Part shown: one piece after another, positions 5,162-6,724 of the stretch
Numbering within the stretch: the first letter of the stretch is position 1
How the letters are laid out: each line of letters starts with the position of its first letter
NCBI GenBank assembly: GCA_017453765.1
Contig: JAFTEG010000181.1
Span: 1-6,724 of the forward strand
DNA length: 6,724 nucleotides
Reading direction: 5' to 3'
Source of the DNA: Selenomonadaceae bacterium
Lineage (GTDB): Bacteria; Bacillota; Negativicutes; Selenomonadales; Selenomonadaceae
Made by a program: the position numbers and the translations under genes
The notes under the pieces: generated by a model
What the model was told of the DNA's origin: nothing
What the model saw: the letters and a program-made list of their open reading frames with translations, nothing else
Databases searched by the model: none

Positions 5162-5518
5162 TCAGCGCTTTAACAACTCTTCAAGAATTGTCGCGGCATC
5201 TTCCACGCAACCTATACACGTTCGCAGTTGGTGATCTTTAATCTCTTTGCAATTAATGGCGCCGACCTTTTCCAAAAATTTTTCGTGAAATTCTGCTTTA
5301 AGTTTAGACGCGGTATTTTTATCGTACTTCGCCGCTAAAATCAATTCTGCCGCGCAGACAGCACCGCACTTAATTTTCCTTCCGCCCGAATAGGGAGCGG
5401 CAATTTCTTTTGCTTCATCGTGGCTAATTCCCGCGTCTTCGCAAAATGCGCACATTATCGACTGCGAACAGCTGTACGGACCGCGCATATACTCAATCGC
5501 CGTTTCAACTTTACTCAT
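5162..5518 (-). CDS. C_GCAxxG_C_C family putative redox protein
   Basis: A 118-residue soluble protein matching the C_GCAxxG_C_C family, small Cys-rich proteins thought to be redox-active and often in anaerobes. The family pattern is visible: an N-terminal YSCSQSI (C17), a Gly-rich SGG-R segment leading into CGAVCAAEL (C51, C55), a charged helix FHEKFLEKVGAINCKE (C90), and CIGCVEDAATILEELL (C101, C104) at the end. Eight Cys in total (17, 23, 26, 51, 55, 90, 101, 104) is high for its size. The Gly usually found in the CGAxxG core is Ala here, and an extra Cys (C55) precedes it. Biochemical function is unknown for the family; metal or Fe-S binding or disulfide chemistry are inferences. The ATG at 5518 is chosen because GGAGGT (5527-5532) overlaps the alternative TTG at 5527. 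The gene follows the Q/N-rich gene after 66 nt and may be co-transcribed with it. Confidence 0.88.
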   Translation of the reverse strand: MSKVETAIEYMRGPYSCSQSIMCAFCEDAGISHDEAKEIAAPYSGGRKIKCGAVCAAELILAAKYDKNTASKLKAEFHEKFLEKVGAINCKEIKDHQLRTCIGCVEDAATILEELLKR

Positions 5519-5526
5519 AAATATCA

Positions 5527-5532
5527 ACCTCC
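5527..5532 (-). promoter_or_regulatory. Ribosome binding site fixing the start at 5518
   Basis: GGAGGT on the minus strand is 8 nt from the ATG at 5516-5518. It overlaps the in-frame TTG at 5525-5527, excluding that longer start. Confidence 0.75.
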
Positions 5533-5540
5533 AAGCTAAT

Positions 5541-5582
5541 CTTCCCTCCGCCCTCTACATCCTTAATTCTTAATCCTTAATC
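5541..5582 (-). repeat. Six tandem heptamers between two minus-strand genes
   Basis: Plus-strand units CTTCCCT, CCGCCCT, CTACATC, CTTAATT, CTTAATC, CTTAATC fill the 66-nt gap between the Q/N-rich gene and the Cys-rich gene. On the transcribed minus strand they read as purine-rich GATTAAG / AGGGAAG-type heptamers, similar in period and composition to the clusters at 1064-1112 and 2625-2666. Confidence 0.75.
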
Positions 5583-5584
5583 AA

Positions 5585-6724
5585 TTAATATTCCTCCATT
5601 GTCGCACCGATACTGCCGATACGAATTTCGCCGAGTTGCAGATTTAAATCTTTCAAGCTGTCGCGCAGTTCGTCAACGTAATTTGCAAAGACGCCTGCCG
5701 TTTCGCCCGCTGAAAAATAAAATCTCATGTCAAGCTGATTTTCTTCGTAGACGCGAAAAACCAATTCCGCCACGCCGATATTGTCAGTCAGCACGCAAAT
5801 TCTAAGCCACGTTTCATTTTTCATCATACCTGTTTGACCGTCCGGCGTACTTTCATTGTAAACGTTTAAATACGTCGGGTAGCTTGATTCATTCACGCTT
5901 AAATAAATCGGCACCATCATTTGGAAGGAGCGCTGATTTTGTACCGGCGAAGTGAAATTGTCGCCGCTCATGGATTTACGCATTGAGTTTGCAAAGTCCG
6001 TAATGTCTTTGCCGATTCGGCGGAATTGGCGTCCCGGCATTTGCATGGGAAGGCGCGCCATGTCGCACATTTGCATGAATGACCAAAGACGCGGCAAGTC
6101 CGGTAAATTTTGCTGAACCGCCGCCTGCCGTACCGTCGCAGGAATATTTTGTTGACAAAGGCGCATTAAATTCTGCAGGTGCCGCATTTCGTTTTTTGAA
6201 AGCGTACTGCCTTCCTGCGCGTTGTTCAAGAAATTTTGCAACGTCGCCGAATCTTGCGGACTCAGTTCTTTATTTTGCAACATAAACTGCGCGATATTTT
6301 TCATCGTGTCCATTGTACGCGGCGTGTTGTCCATCGGCTGGCGCAGTAACTGCAAACGCGCCGCCTGCATTTGTTGACGAACGTTTTGTTGTTGCGCGAT
6401 AAATTCTTCCGGCGACATCGGCGCCTGCTGCATTTGCTGAGCTTGTTGCTGATTCGCAGGTTGTTGTTGCTGAAAATTTTGGTTAGGCTGTGACTGCTGA
6501 TTGAAAGGTTGCTGAAAATTTTGGTTAGGCTGGGACTGCTGATTGAAAGGTTGCTGAAAATTTTGGTTAGGCTGGGACTGCTGATTAAAAGGTTGCTGGA
6601 AATTTTGTTGCGGCTGAGCCTGCTGATTCATAGGTTGCTGGAAATTTTGATTCGGATGTGACTGCTGGTTCATAGGTTGTTGAAAATTTTGTTGCGGCTG
6701 TGACTGCTGATTGAAAGGTTGCTG
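5585..6724 (-). CDS. Q/N-rich repeat protein with FliK-like C-terminal domain (N-terminus beyond window)
   Basis: 379 residues are visible and the frame stays open to the window edge, so the true start lies outside. Visible residues 1-87 are six 14-residue Gln/Asn-rich repeats (consensus FNQQSQPNQNFQQP), preceded by three residues of a further copy. A Q-rich bridge follows (QQPANQQQAQQMQQAP), then a helical region (about 97-250, SPEEFIAQQQNVRQQMQ, repeated Arg/Gln/Leu). The final 110 or so residues look like a beta-alpha domain: MVPIYLSVNESSYPTYLNVY, then ETWLRICVLTDNIGVAELVFRVYEENQLDMRFYF, and the helix YVDELRDSLKDLNLQLGEIRIGSIG. That layout resembles the C-terminal domain of flagellar hook-length control protein FliK, a recognition from pattern only. 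The Met at 6671-6673 is inside the repeat array with no ribosome binding site, so it is not a credible start. No flagellar gene is visible to confirm a role. Confidence 0.8.
   Translation of the reverse strand, partial: QQPFNQQSQPQQNFQQPMNQQSHPNQNFQQPMNQQAQPQQNFQQPFNQQSQPNQNFQQPFNQQSQPNQNFQQPFNQQSQPNQNFQQQQPANQQQAQQMQQAPMSPEEFIAQQQNVRQQMQAARLQLLRQPMDNTPRTMDTMKNIAQFMLQNKELSPQDSATLQNFLNNAQEGSTLSKNEMRHLQNLMRLCQQNIPATVRQAAVQQNLPDLPRLWSFMQMCDMARLPMQMPGRQFRRIGKDITDFANSMRKSMSGDNFTSPVQNQRSFQMMVPIYLSVNESSYPTYLNVYNESTPDGQTGMMKNETWLRICVLTDNIGVAELVFRVYEENQLDMRFYFSAGETAGVFANYVDELRDSLKDLNLQLGEIRIGSIGATMEEY
6464..6724 (-). repeat. 42-bp in-frame tandem repeat array
   Basis: Six full 42-bp units occupy 6464-6505, 6506-6547, 6548-6589, 6590-6631, 6632-6673 and 6674-6715, with a partial unit at 6716-6724. 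Each encodes 14 residues (FNQQSQPNQNFQQP and variants such as MNQQSHPNQNFQQP and MNQQAQPQQNFQQP). The units at 6506-6547 and 6548-6589 encode identical peptides and are nearly identical in DNA, while units toward the window edge are more varied. The array continues past the window, so copy number is not known. Confidence 0.93.

Noticed and set aside
6671..6673. Start codon of the Q/N-rich protein
   Set aside because: The frame stays open to the window edge and the same repeat continues upstream; nothing like a ribosome binding site precedes this Met.
6464..6724. CRISPR array
   Set aside because: The 42-bp repeats are contiguous, without unique spacers, stay in one reading frame and encode a repeated peptide.

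Overview
This is a 6.7-kb piece of bacterial chromosome, most likely from a Firmicutes-type organism. The Negativicutes (Selenomonas-like) are my best guess. The evidence is: strong GGAGG-type ribosome binding sites, sigma-A promoters with 17-bp spacers, an rplM-rpsI pair, a YacL-type membrane PIN-TRAM protein, a C_GCAxxG_C_C protein, and a small secreted protein of a kind I associate with Selenomonadaceae. Base composition is moderately AT-rich, with many AAAATTTT-like runs. The taxonomic call is inference, not proof. The content is mostly housekeeping plus a few poorly characterised accessory genes. I see no phage, insertion sequence, CRISPR array, tRNA or rRNA.

Layout. (1) Positions 1-983, minus strand: a DEAD-box RNA helicase cut off by the window edge just inside motif VI. 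(2) 984-1225: a divergent regulatory region with near-consensus promoters facing outward (minus 1027-1055, plus 1123-1151), a palindromic cluster of 7-nt repeats between them, and a possible L13 leader. (3) 1226-2077: rplM-rpsI (ribosomal proteins L13 and S9), closed by a strong terminator at 2106-2144. (4) 2282-2623: a single-domain cupin with its own promoter and terminator. (5) 2814-4565: an apparent two-gene unit of a SnoaL/ester-cyclase-like protein and the PIN-TRAM membrane protein, ended by a terminator that also works in reverse. (6) 4706-6724, minus strand: a small Tyr-rich exported protein with its own promoter, a C_GCAxxG_C_C putative redox protein, and the C-terminal 379 residues of a Gln/Asn-rich repeat protein that runs off the window and ends in a domain resembling FliK C-termini.

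How the genes relate. The helicase and the L13/S9 operon are both translation- or RNA-linked and are expressed divergently from one intergenic region. The cupin, SnoaL-like, exported and Cys-rich genes have no visible pathway connection. The most unusual material is: (a) three separate intergenic clusters of purine-rich tandem heptamers in different contexts, which look like one dispersed repeat family; (b) the 42-bp/14-residue Q/N-rich repeat array fused to a FliK-like domain; and (c) an unusually long charged linker in the PIN-TRAM protein. I found no convincing multi-gene novel system.
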